A model generated the notes under the pieces. That model was not told where the DNA came from. It did no database searches and worked only from the letters and a program-made list of their open reading frames with translations. Below, one piece after another: positions 1-6,535 of a DNA stretch of 14,281 bases (positions within the stretch are counted from its first letter, which is position 1; each line of letters opens with the position of its first letter). Origin of the DNA: Bryobacterales bacterium (GTDB lineage Bacteria; Acidobacteriota; Terriglobia; Bryobacterales; Bryobacteraceae); assembly GCA_003139735.1 (NCBI GenBank), contig PLGA01000089.1, positions 4,592 through 18,872 on the forward strand. The letters run 5' to 3'. A program made the position numbers and the translations under genes.

Positions 1-57
1 GCCAATCGGCGCGCGTGGCGGTTAGCAACCGCCGCGCAGGATGACATCCTGCCCCAC
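1..57 (-). repeat. Dispersed modular hairpin repeat (GTGGGGCAGG family), cut by left edge
   Basis: Two hairpins lie side by side. Positions 13-23 pair with 27-37 (core GGCGGTT / AACCGCC, loop AGC), and 36-43 pair with 45-52 (GCAGGATG / CATCCTGC). Read on the minus strand, the element begins with GTGGGGCAGG at 57-48. Its first 28 bases match the repeat at 12605-12632 at 26 positions. Both copies also carry GCCGATTGG further in (2-10 on the minus strand here, 12664-12672 there). The element lies just downstream of the sulfatase stop, so it could also act as a transcript end, but there is no T-run. It probably continues beyond the window. Confidence 0.75.
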
Positions 58-87
58 GGAAGCCATCGAGGAGCCCGGCCGGCAGTC

Positions 88-753
88 TCAGTCCGCCAAC
101 TCCGCCTCGCGTTGCCCCAGAACCGCGCGGTCCCTGGCGGGGTCGTAATTGGGATTCGGAAGCGCCATCTGGGCGCCTACGCTGCGTCGCCAGTCCTCCA
201 GCCTCTGCTTCATCCGTTTGGCGCGGTCCGGGTCGCTGCACGCCAGGTCCTGGGTCTCCGAGATGTCCTGGGCCAGATTATACAGCTCGACGCGGTTATC
301 CTGCTCGGGATAAAACGGCTCGTTCCCCAGGTGCCATTTGCCGATGTGTTGCGTTCGATATCCGAGCGGCTTCAGCATCTCCGCCATGGTTCGCTCTTCG
401 AGCGGCAGGTGCTGGGTCCAATCGGGGACCTTGAGCTTCGCATAGGGATGCTGTTCGCCCGGAATGTAGTCGGTAATGTGAAGCCGCGCGGGATACTTTC
501 CGGTCATGATGCCGGCGCGCGATGGCGAGCAGACGGTACACGCCGAGTGAGCGTCGGTGAACTTCATGCTCTGCGCCGAGAACCGGTCGATGTTCGGCGT
601 GCGGTAATAGTCGCTTCCGAAGCAGCCTAGGTCGGTCCAGCCTAGGTCGTCGATCAGACACAAGATGATATTGGGATTTTGCCGTGTCCGGCCGGCTTGG
701 AAAGCCAACAAGGGAAGTCCCGCGAGGAGCTGCCGCCGCGTCAAGTTTGCCAT
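88..753 (-). CDS. Tat-exported sulfatase with large internal deletion
   Basis: The product is 221 aa; sulfatases of this type are usually about 450-500 aa. The N-terminus has a twin-arginine-like signal (TRRQLLAG, residues 5-12). The sulfatase core follows: metal-binding LIDDLGWTDLG (33-43), the formylglycine motif CSPSRAGIMTG (75-85) whose Cys75 would be oxidised to the catalytic aldehyde hydrate, and GKWHLG (138-143). After EPFYPEQ (145-151) the sequence jumps directly to NRVELYNLAQDISETQDLA and a tail ending SVGAQM..PNPNYDP. In the family these normally form the extreme C-terminus. The middle of the fold, including the second set of metal and active-site residues, is missing, although the frame stays open. 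It is probably inactive. The family cleaves sulfate esters, often on polysaccharides, outside the cytoplasm. Family assignment is firm; activity is doubtful. Confidence 0.85.
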   Translation of the reverse strand: MANLTRRQLLAGLPLLAFQAGRTRQNPNIILCLIDDLGWTDLGCFGSDYYRTPNIDRFSAQSMKFTDAHSACTVCSPSRAGIMTGKYPARLHITDYIPGEQHPYAKLKVPDWTQHLPLEERTMAEMLKPLGYRTQHIGKWHLGNEPFYPEQDNRVELYNLAQDISETQDLACSDPDRAKRMKQRLEDWRRSVGAQMALPNPNYDPARDRAVLGQREAELAD

Positions 754-827
754 GGATTAGAACCCAAACACTCCTGAGCATAACGAAAACCGGAGCCCGG
801 CGGGGTGTAAACTGATTGAGACTTTGT

Positions 828-1985
828 ATGGCGAACGAAAAACCTTGGTTCAGTTTGGGCAGGCTGCGCGCTTTCTGGCAGCGCACCAGCGAGGGCCTCA
901 ACGCCGAACAGCTCTGGTCCCAGTTCCGGCGGGAAACCCGCACCAGCCTCGATCTCTATTCCGCCGAAACCGGACGCAACCTGCGCGAGGAGTGGTCCGC
1001 GCGAAAACGCCGCCGCGTGATTTCCGCCGTTGCCGGCGCGATGTACAAGCGCCTCACGCCCGTGCGGCGGCTGTTGCTTCTGGTCGCGGTGGTTCTGTTG
1101 GTGTTCCCCTCGGTTCAAAATGTGCCCGGCTCCGGCGGGCGCATCTCATTCCATTCGACGCCCTCCGCCTTGATCCTGCTGGCGCTGCTGGTGCTTGAGC
1201 TGGCCGATCGCGTAGGCCTCAAACGCGACCTGGAGATCGCGCGCGACATCCAGCGCATGCTGCTCCCAGAGAGACCTCCCGCGCTTCCCGGCCTCGATAT
1301 TGCGTTCGGCACGAAAGCGGCCAACACCGTCGCCGGCGATTACTACGACGCTTTTCCGCGGCCCAACACAGACGATTCCCGCCTGCTGCTGGTCGTCGCC
1401 GACGTCGCGGGCAAAGGGATCCCGGCAGGGCTGTTGATGGCCGCCGTTCAGACCGGTTTGCACACTCTGGCCGCCGACCCCGTGCCCCTGATTGAGCTGG
1501 CCGCCCGGCTCAATCGCTCCATGTGTGAGCGCAGCGGCGGCGGGCGGCATTTGATCACCGCGTTCCTTGCGGAATTGGAGATCGCGACGCGTTCTCTCAC
1601 CTGGGTGAACGCCGGACACAACCCGCCTATTCTGGTCAGAAGCGGCGGCGCCCTCGAACACCTGGAAGATGGCGGGCTCCCGCTCGGAGCATTCCCCGCG
1701 TCCCGGTACGAGAGTGGGTGCACCGAACTTCGGCCCGGCGATGCCCTTTATATCTACACGGATGGCGTCATCGAAGCCGTGGATGAATCGGGCGCCGAGT
1801 ACGGCGAGGACCGCTTCGAGAGACAGCTTGCCGCGCTTGGAACTACCGGCGCCGCGGCCAGCCTGAGCCGGATCTTCGAATCGGTGGATCGCTTCGCCGG
1901 CGCCGCCCCGCAATACGACGACATCACCTGCCTGGTTCTGCGGGTCGCGCGGGCTGGGGCGAAATTCGGCGCCAAGCCATCATGA
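828..1985 (+). CDS. Membrane-anchored PP2C-type serine phosphatase (RsbU/SpoIIE family)
   Basis: The product is 385 aa from ATG 828; a TTG at 816 is in frame but less likely. A basic cytoplasmic N-terminus (1-80) is followed by two hydrophobic segments (about 81-96 and 113-125). A short linker (LEIARDIQRMLLPE, 135-148), typical ahead of SpoIIE domains, leads into the phosphatase core. Metal-binding and core motifs are visible: GDYYD (170-174, Asp171), ADVAGKGIPAGLLMA (191-205), NAGHNPP (261-267), GLPLGAF (283-289), YTDGVIEA (310-317) and YDDITCLV (363-370). All catalytic aspartates expected of the family are present. Such proteins dephosphorylate anti-anti-sigma factors in partner-switching stress signalling. 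No kinase or anti-sigma partner lies nearby, so the pathway is unknown. The gene is divergent from the sulfatase, with 74 bp between starts. Confidence 0.88.
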   Translation: MANEKPWFSLGRLRAFWQRTSEGLNAEQLWSQFRRETRTSLDLYSAETGRNLREEWSARKRRRVISAVAGAMYKRLTPVRRLLLLVAVVLLVFPSVQNVPGSGGRISFHSTPSALILLALLVLELADRVGLKRDLEIARDIQRMLLPERPPALPGLDIAFGTKAANTVAGDYYDAFPRPNTDDSRLLLVVADVAGKGIPAGLLMAAVQTGLHTLAADPVPLIELAARLNRSMCERSGGGRHLITAFLAELEIATRSLTWVNAGHNPPILVRSGGALEHLEDGGLPLGAFPASRYESGCTELRPGDALYIYTDGVIEAVDESGAEYGEDRFERQLAALGTTGAAASLSRIFESVDRFAGAAPQYDDITCLVLRVARAGAKFGAKPS

Positions 1986-2041
1986 AGCGGACCGTCCGTC
2001 CTTTTCTTCTTACTTGCTTCGGGTCGCTGAAAAGGCTTTTT

Positions 2042-2128
2042 GGCCGCTGATGAACGCGGATAAACGCGGATTCGAACAGTGTAGGTGTTTGTTTTTCAAT
2101 CCGCGTTCATCGGCGTTCATCTGCGGCC
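2042..2128. repeat. Inverted repeat with 31-bp arms (GATGAACGCGG type)
   Basis: The arm at 2042-2072 and the reverse complement of the arm at 2098-2128 agree at 28 of 31 positions, with a 25-bp spacer. Each arm is itself a short tandem of the unit GATGAACGCG / GATAAACGCG. It sits between the convergent phosphatase and antitoxin-like genes. The long stem could act as a bidirectional transcript end, but there is no clear T-run. Similar GCGGATGAACGCGGAT repeats are known to me from other bacterial genomes; that recollection was not checked. Confidence 0.8.
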
Positions 2129-2316
2129 ATACGGAGCTTTCTGCTTGCTATCAGGTCCGCCTTTACCTTTTCGAGCGGGATTCGCTTTTCATGCCGTCGC
2201 GACCGGGAAACCAGCACGTCCTCGATGTCTTCCCAAAAGGCCTTGTGCTTCTTGAGGTCCACTACCGCCGCTGTTTTGCGGCCTCTCGCATCGGTGATGA
2301 ACTGAATTCCGGTCAT
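2107..2316 (-). CDS. Orphan antitoxin-like small protein (Phd/RelB type)
   Basis: The product is 69 aa. Its N-terminal pattern (QFITDARGRKTAAVVDLKKH, residues 5-24), followed by an acidic helix (AFWEDIEDVLVSRSRR) and a closing EKVKADL segment, resembles small antitoxins of RelE/ParE-type modules. In those proteins the N-terminal part binds DNA and the C-terminal helix neutralises the toxin. No toxin gene follows: the next element is the 31-bp-arm inverted repeat. The last seven residues (MAADERR) and the TGA are encoded inside that repeat, so the original C-terminus and any downstream toxin may have been replaced. The gene lies 37 bp after recR, with a TATAAT box in the gap. The family call is from sequence pattern only and is moderately sure; function is unproven. 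Confidence 0.6.
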   Translation of the reverse strand: MTGIQFITDARGRKTAAVVDLKKHKAFWEDIEDVLVSRSRRHEKRIPLEKVKADLIASRKLRMAADERR

Positions 2317-2331
2317 AAAGCCTACGTGGCT

Positions 2332-2337
2332 ATTATA
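2332..2337 (-). promoter_or_regulatory. Candidate -10 box (TATAAT) ahead of antitoxin-like gene
   Basis: A perfect TATAAT reads on the minus strand in the 37-bp gap between the recR stop and the ATG at 2316. No good -35 hexamer is seen 16-18 bp upstream, and the implied leader would be only about 10 nt. The gene may therefore have its own weak promoter or be read through from recR. Confidence 0.4.
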
Positions 2338-2353
2338 CAGTCGCCTGCCGCCC

Positions 2354-2953
2354 CTACATCTCCCGGCGCCCTTCCATGGCCTTCGAAATAGTCACTTCGT
2401 CGGCGAACTCCAGGTCGCTGCCCACCGGGACGCCCATGGCGATGCGGCTTACCTTTACGCCGAGCGGCTTGAGTAGACGCGCCAGATAGACGGCCGTGGC
2501 TTCGCCCTCCGTGGTCGGGTTGGTGGCCACGATCACCTCTTCGATTTCGCCCTGGCCGATGCGCTCCACCAGTCCTTTGATCTTGAGCGAGTCCGGCCCG
2601 ATGCCGCGCAGCGGCGAAAGCGTCCCGTGCAGCACGTGGTAGCGGCCCTCGAACTGGCGCGTGGTCTCGATGCCGGCGATGTTATGCGGCTCCTCCACCA
2701 CGCAGACCAACTTCGGATCGCGGTTCGGGTCGCTGCAGTAGAGACACAGCTCGTTTTCGCTGACGTTGTTGCAGATGCGGCACAGCACCAGCTTGTCCTT
2801 CACGTCGAGAAGGGCCTGCGCCAGGTGTTCGGCATCCTGGCGGCTGGCGCGCATCACGTGAAACGCCAGGCGCTGGGCGGACTTCTGGCCGATGCCCGGC
2901 AGGCGCTTGAATTCGGTCATGAGGCGGGCCAGCGGCTCGGCGAAATCCGGCAT
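2354..2953 (-). CDS. recR: Recombination mediator protein RecR
   Basis: The product is 199 aa, the usual length for RecR. The helix-hairpin-helix region includes [16 protein letters not shown] (17-32). A four-cysteine zinc finger follows (C58, C61, C70, C73), then a Toprim domain starting around [10 protein letters not shown] (83-92) with [12 protein letters not shown] (about 143-154). RecR works with RecO and RecF to load RecA on SSB-coated single-stranded DNA at gaps. It starts three bases after the ybaB stop and is the third protein gene of the ffs-dnaX-ybaB-recR block, so it is almost certainly co-transcribed with them. There is nothing abnormal in the sequence. Confidence 0.97.
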   Translation of the reverse strand: MPDFAEPLARLMTEFKRLPGIGQKSAQRLAFHVMRASRQDAEHLAQALLDVKDKLVLCRICNNVSENELCLYCSDPNRDPKLVCVVEEPHNIAGIETTRQFEGRYHVLHGTLSPLRGIGPDSLKIKGLVERIGQGEIEEVIVATNPTTEGEATAVYLARLLKPLGVKVSRIAMGVPVGSDLEFADEVTISKAMEGRREM

Positions 2954-2956
2954 CGC

Positions 2957-3268
2957 TTAAAACAGGCCGGGAGGCAGGCCCATGCCGCCCAGCAAGCCGC
3001 GCGTCTTGCCCTGGACTTCCTCGTCCACCTTCTTCACGGCTTCGTTCGAAGCGGCCACAATCATGTCCTGCAGCATCTCCACATCGCCCGCCACTTCCGG
3101 GTCGATCTTCACCTTCAACAGGTTCTTCTGGCCGTCCATGGTGACGGTCACCATGCCGCCGCCAGCCGTAGCCTCCACCTTGATCTGGGCGACTTCGCGT
3201 TGCAGCTTGTCCTGCATCTGCTGCGCCTGCTGCATCACCGCCTGCATATTGCCGGGTATTCCCTTCAC
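2957..3268 (-). CDS. ybaB: Nucleoid-associated protein, YbaB/EbfC family
   Basis: The product is 103 aa. The start is GTG at 3268-3266, overlapping the dnaX stop as GTGA. An AAGGAG ribosome-binding site at 3279-3274 lies 5 nt upstream inside the dnaX tail, so translational coupling is likely. The Met/Gln-rich N-terminal helix (MQAVMQQAQQMQDKLQ, 8-23), the central strands (KVEATAGGGMVTVTMDG) and the glycine-rich end (GLLGGMGLPPGLF) are typical of YbaB. These small dimers bind DNA and influence nucleoid structure. The position between dnaX and recR is the classic one. Identification is firm. Confidence 0.96.
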   Translation of the reverse strand: MKGIPGNMQAVMQQAQQMQDKLQREVAQIKVEATAGGGMVTVTMDGQKNLLKVKIDPEVAGDVEMLQDMIVAASNEAVKKVDEEVQGKTRGLLGGMGLPPGLF

Positions 3269-4887
3269 GTCGACTCCTTCAGGTTGCGAACCTTGTAGAT
3301 CTTGCTGCCCTCGAAAACTTGCTGAAACCGCTGAACCTCCGGATTGGCCAGCGCACGCTCCCGAACCTGGTCTTCCTGCGGAACCGGCGAGGCCAAGGGA
3401 GCGGACGGCGCGTCGCCCTCATCAATGGTAATCTGCAACCGCAGCGGTTTGCCGAACACCTCGCGGATGGCGTCGTTCATCGCGGCGTCGTTGAAATAGA
3501 TCTTATAGTTCTTGGAGGTCGCGACGCGCAGGTCGCTGCCGGAGACCGCGATCCGAGAATTTTCCACCGCGTCGGCAAGGTGCGCGTGCCCGAGCTCCGA
3601 AAGGCGCCGATGGAGCAATCCGCGAGCATCCCCTTCCTTCGCAACCGATGCCTGCGGTGGCGGCGCGCCTCTTCTGGCGCGGTCCAGCTCAAACGGCGAC
3701 GGCCCGCTCTTGCGTGGCGCAGCCGGAGCCGCCGGCGGAGGCTGCGGCGTTTGCGGACCCGCCCCGCCAAGCTCCGCCAAGGCCTGTTCGATTGGCACGA
3801 GGCGCCCCGCCTGCACCAGCCGCACCAGCCCGATTTCCAGGTGAAACCGCGGCTGCAGCGAAAACTGCAAGTCCTTGAACACGTCGAGCGAGAGCTGCAG
3901 GTAGCGCGTGAGATCCTCTTCGGAGAACTTGGAAGCGATCTCCATCAGCCGCTGCCGTTGCGCGGGAGACGCTGCGATCAAGCGGGTCCCTTCGCCCGCG
4001 ATGCGCGCCACCAGCAGGTTCCGGAAGTAGCGCGCCAGCTCGCGGCTGAAGTGCTGCAGGTTGTGGCCGTTGCGCTCCAGCTCGTCCACCACCTCCAGCA
4101 TGCGGCGGGAATCGCTTTCGAGCAGAGCCTGCGCCACCATCTCCAGCGATTCGAGCGAGAACGCGCCCAACAGCGCCCGCACCTCGCGCGCATCGAGCTT
4201 GGCGCCGCAGCAGGCAATGGCTTGGTCAAGCGCGGAGAGCGCATCGCGCACGCTGCCCTCGCCGGCTTGCGCCAGCACCGCCAGCGCCTCGGAATCCGCC
4301 TCGACGCCTTCCTGCCCGCAGATCCAGACCATGCGTGCCACAAGGTCTTCGAAATCCACCGAGCGGAAGCTGAAATGCTGGCAGCGCGAGGCGATGGTGG
4401 CCGGGATTTTGTGGGCCTCCGTGGTGCAGAGCACGAAGACGGCCCAGGGCGGCGGCTCCTCGATGGTCTTCAGGAGCGCGTTGAACGCCTCGTTGGTGAT
4501 CTGGTGCGCTTCGTCGATAATGAAAACTTTGTAGCGGTCGCGCGCCGGCTGGTAGCGCACGTTCTCGCGCAGTTCCCGCATCTCGTTGATGCCGCGGTTG
4601 GAAGCCGCGTCGATTTCGATGACGTCCACCGTCCCGCCGCCGGTGATTTCCAAACAACTGGCGCACACCCCGCACGGCGACGCCGTAGGGCCTTCCACGC
4701 AGTTCAGGCAGCGCGCCAGAATCCGCGCCACGGTGGTCTTCCCTGTCCCGCGCTGCCCCGAAAAAATATAGCCGTGAGCGATGCGGTTCTGCGCAATGGC
4801 GTTTTCGAGCGTGGTCTTGACGTGCTCCTGATTGACCACCTCCCGGAACGTCTGCGGCCGGTATTTTCGAGCGATGACCTGGTACAT
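3265..4887 (-). CDS. dnaX: DNA polymerase III subunit gamma/tau
   Basis: The product is 540 aa and is the clamp-loader ATPase that drives loading of the sliding clamp. The N-terminus MYQVIARKYRPQTF is the family signature. Walker A is GQRGTGKT (44-51), with the zinc-binding set C63, C72, C75 and C78. Walker B is VFIIDEAH (121-128). Sensor 1 lies near LCTTEAHKIPATIASRC (153-169), with the SRC arginine finger at Arg168. A Pro/Ala-rich linker around residues 375-415 separates the AAA+ part from a C-terminal tau-like domain. I saw no A-AAA-AAG-like slippery site where E. coli makes gamma, so a short form is not evident. The start is ATG at 4887-4885 with a weak ribosome-binding site, about 33 nt from the SRP RNA 3' end. 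The stop overlaps ybaB. Confidence 0.97.
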   Translation of the reverse strand: MYQVIARKYRPQTFREVVNQEHVKTTLENAIAQNRIAHGYIFSGQRGTGKTTVARILARCLNCVEGPTASPCGVCASCLEITGGGTVDVIEIDAASNRGINEMRELRENVRYQPARDRYKVFIIDEAHQITNEAFNALLKTIEEPPPWAVFVLCTTEAHKIPATIASRCQHFSFRSVDFEDLVARMVWICGQEGVEADSEALAVLAQAGEGSVRDALSALDQAIACCGAKLDAREVRALLGAFSLESLEMVAQALLESDSRRMLEVVDELERNGHNLQHFSRELARYFRNLLVARIAGEGTRLIAASPAQRQRLMEIASKFSEEDLTRYLQLSLDVFKDLQFSLQPRFHLEIGLVRLVQAGRLVPIEQALAELGGAGPQTPQPPPAAPAAPRKSGPSPFELDRARRGAPPPQASVAKEGDARGLLHRRLSELGHAHLADAVENSRIAVSGSDLRVATSKNYKIYFNDAAMNDAIREVFGKPLRLQITIDEGDAPSAPLASPVPQEDQVRERALANPEVQRFQQVFEGSKIYKVRNLKEST

Positions 4888-4919
4888 GGGGCGGGCGAAT
4901 CCGTTTACTTACGGACAAG

Positions 4920-5030
4920 TTGCCAGGCCCCGGGTAATCCGCGGCACACGAACCGCACCGCTACCGTTGCTTCCTTCCGGACCTGGCGGGGTTTGCAGCC
5001 GCCCGTTGCACGAAGCCCGGGACCTGACAA
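4920..5030 (-). ncRNA. ffs: Signal recognition particle RNA, small bacterial (4.5S) type
   Basis: The minus strand holds the hallmark apical loop AGGTCCGGAAGGAAGCAAC (4984-4966), with the GGAA tetraloop and the asymmetric internal loop that bind Ffh. The ends close into a long helix: CAGGTCCCGGG at 5026-5016 pairs with CCCGGGGCCTG at 4934-4924, with one G-U. Pairing extends outward to about 5030 and 4920, giving a transcript near 111 nt, normal for the small Alu-less form. The RNA is part of the SRP that targets nascent membrane and secreted proteins. It lies directly upstream of dnaX, as scr does in Bacillus. Exact ends are estimated from pairing. Confidence 0.95.
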
Positions 5031-5036
5031 GCATCT

Positions 5037-5042
5037 ATCGTA
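5037..5042 (-). promoter_or_regulatory. Candidate -10 box (TACGAT) of ffs
   Basis: TACGAT on the minus strand lies 6 bases upstream of the start of the SRP RNA predicted from its closing helix, as a sigma-70 -10 element should. The -35 region (about 17 bp further up) is a poor match. This promoter may also feed dnaX-ybaB-recR. Confidence 0.45.
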
Positions 5043-5075
5043 GCACGGGCGTTTTTCGCTTCCCTCGGCCGGTGG

Positions 5076-5103
5076 CGCAGACGATCGTCTTTCGTCGTCT
5101 GCG
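5076..5103. terminator. Hairpin downstream of enolase-superfamily gene
   Basis: CGCAGACGA (5076-5084) pairs perfectly with TCGTCTGCG (5095-5103) across a 10-nt loop. An overlapping 12-bp palindrome, AGACGATCGTCT (5079-5090), is an alternative fold. It lies after the enolase-superfamily stop and before the ffs promoter, the right place for a transcript end. No T-run follows on either strand, so intrinsic termination is uncertain. Confidence 0.4.
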
Positions 5104-5106
5104 TTT

Positions 5107-5138
5107 GGCAGGCCACAGAAAACGGGGGCCTGCCCCAC
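5107..5138 (-). repeat. GTGGGGCAGG-family hairpin, single module
   Basis: GGCAGGCC (5107-5114) pairs with GGCCTGCC (5127-5134). The anchor 10-mer GTGGGGCAGG reads on the minus strand at 5138-5129, nine bases after the TAG of the enolase-superfamily gene. The anchor and the following CCTGC half-stem are shared with the copies at 1-57 and 12605-12725, while the loop differs. This copy is short and lacks the second module. Confidence 0.65.
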
Positions 5139-5146
5139 TCCCTAAT

Positions 5147-6535
5147 CTAGCGCGCATTGACCAGGTTGCCATTCTCGTCAAGGTGAGGATACGGCCCGCC
5201 GATTCGAAACTCGTCGACAATGTAGTTGTCGAACTGGGTAGTCGGTTCGAAGTACCCTGGCACGCGCAGGTGCGCCTTGCAAACTTCTTCGTTGAGTTCG
5301 AGGCCGATTCCCGGAGTCTCGGGCACCGGGATGTAGCCGTTTTGAATGATAGGCTTGGCCGGCCCGGTCACCAGGTCTCCCCACCAGGGAATGTCCACAG
5401 CGTGGTTCTCCATCACAATGAAATCCTTGAGCGTGGAAATCATGTGTACGGACGCCAGACAGCCCACCGGCGACCCGGCGAAGTGGATGGCGGTCGGGAT
5501 TCCGTACATGGAGGCGAAATCCGAAATCCGCTTGCTCTCGCGCATGCCGCCCGCCGTCAGTGGATCGATATGAATCATGTCGACGGCATTGTTCTCGATG
5601 AGGTCGCGGAATCCCTCCTCCAGGCCGAAAAGGCTCTCGCCGGTGTTGATGGGGGTAACGGTGGATTCCTTGATTTCCTTGTAGGCGCGCCAGTTCCTGG
5701 GAGCGTCCCCGGAACCGAGGGTTCCCACCTGGAGCAGATCCTCGGCCCAGGCGAGTTCAAATTGCTCGAAATAGCGGGCATGGCGGATGGCGTCGTTCAC
5801 GTCGAGCGGGCCGAAGTGGTCGGCCGCCAGAGGTTGGTCCCAGCCAATGGCGTCGCGCACCGCCTGAATATGCTCGCCGTACATCTGAAGTCCCTTGGCG
5901 GTTGCCACGCCGCGGGTATTCAGCCCTCCCGGCCGGTTGCGGATCATGGAGGGCATGATGTCCATCTTGAAGAAGGTGAACCCCAGCTTCTTGCGGGCGG
6001 TCATGCGCGCGGCGTAGATCTTGGGTTCGCTGCTTTCCGTGGTGTCGCAATAGCAGCGGACCTGGTTGCGGTACTGGGAGCCGATCAGCCGCCAGGCCGG
6101 CACGCCGTACACTTTTCCCGCGATGTCGTGCAAGGCGAAGTCGAGCGCGCTATAACCGCCGCCCATGCGGCGCTGATTGCTGAAATTGCGAACGCTGTCC
6201 AGGATTGGCTCGATGTTCAGGGGGTTCTTGCCCATGATGTGCGGCTTGAGCACCAGCGCCATGCCTTCCTTGCCGGCATCCCGAACCTCGCCAAGACCGT
6301 AAACACCCTGGTTGGTTTCGATCTTGATGATCGGATAGTCGAAGTTGGAGGCGATCCGTATGGCCCGCATGTCGGTGATCCGCAACTGGCTGGGCGCGGA
6401 GTTCCGGTTCACGCCGGCGGCCTGGGGCGCCTGAGCGCCGGCGGCCGCATCGGCCAGTAAACCTCCAAGAGCCGCCGTGCCGGCCACCATGCCAAACATA
6501 TTCCGCCGCTTGATGCCCGCTTTAGGATTCAACAT
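5147..6535 (-). CDS. Tat-exported enolase-superfamily enzyme (mandelate racemase/muconate lactonizing type)
   Basis: The product is 462 aa from ATG 6535, chosen because AAGGAG lies 7 nt upstream; an in-frame start at 6604 adds 23 implausible residues. The N-terminus has a twin-arginine motif (IKRRNMFG, 8-15), a hydrophobic stretch and AGAQA, suggesting periplasmic export. The capping domain is followed by a barrel with the expected metal ligands Asp239 (AADHFG), Glu265 (WAEDL) and Glu300 (NTGESLFG). Lys190 (FFKMD) and His351 (AIHFAG) are at catalytic-base positions, as in mandelate-racemase-like acid-sugar dehydratases. The family abstracts the proton next to a carboxylate; the substrate cannot be read from sequence. 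It stands alone between a long non-coding region upstream and hairpins downstream. A dyad at 6572-6588 lies in its leader. The call as superfamily member is firm; dehydratase versus racemase is open. Confidence 0.9.
   Translation of the reverse strand: MLNPKAGIKRRNMFGMVAGTAALGGLLADAAAGAQAPQAAGVNRNSAPSQLRITDMRAIRIASNFDYPIIKIETNQGVYGLGEVRDAGKEGMALVLKPHIMGKNPLNIEPILDSVRNFSNQRRMGGGYSALDFALHDIAGKVYGVPAWRLIGSQYRNQVRCYCDTTESSEPKIYAARMTARKKLGFTFFKMDIMPSMIRNRPGGLNTRGVATAKGLQMYGEHIQAVRDAIGWDQPLAADHFGPLDVNDAIRHARYFEQFELAWAEDLLQVGTLGSGDAPRNWRAYKEIKESTVTPINTGESLFGLEEGFRDLIENNAVDMIHIDPLTAGGMRESKRISDFASMYGIPTAIHFAGSPVGCLASVHMISTLKDFIVMENHAVDIPWWGDLVTGPAKPIIQNGYIPVPETPGIGLELNEEVCKAHLRVPGYFEPTTQFDNYIVDEFRIGGPYPHLDENGNLVNAR

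Noticed and set aside
3265..4887. Programmed frameshift giving a short gamma form of DnaX
   Set aside because: No A-AAA-AAG-type slippery heptamer was seen in the right part of the gene; the only homopolymer noted (six T on the coding strand near codon 42) is too early.
3319..5043. Plus-strand open frame of 574 codons across dnaX
   Set aside because: It is antisense to dnaX, whose motifs are unmistakable; the product is low-complexity and rich in Arg, His and Leu, as expected for a shadow frame.
4832..6460. Long plus-strand open frame of 542 codons opposite the SRP RNA and the enolase-superfamily gene
   Set aside because: It is antisense to well-supported genes, crosses the SRP RNA, and its product matches nothing recognisable; high GC makes such shadow frames common.
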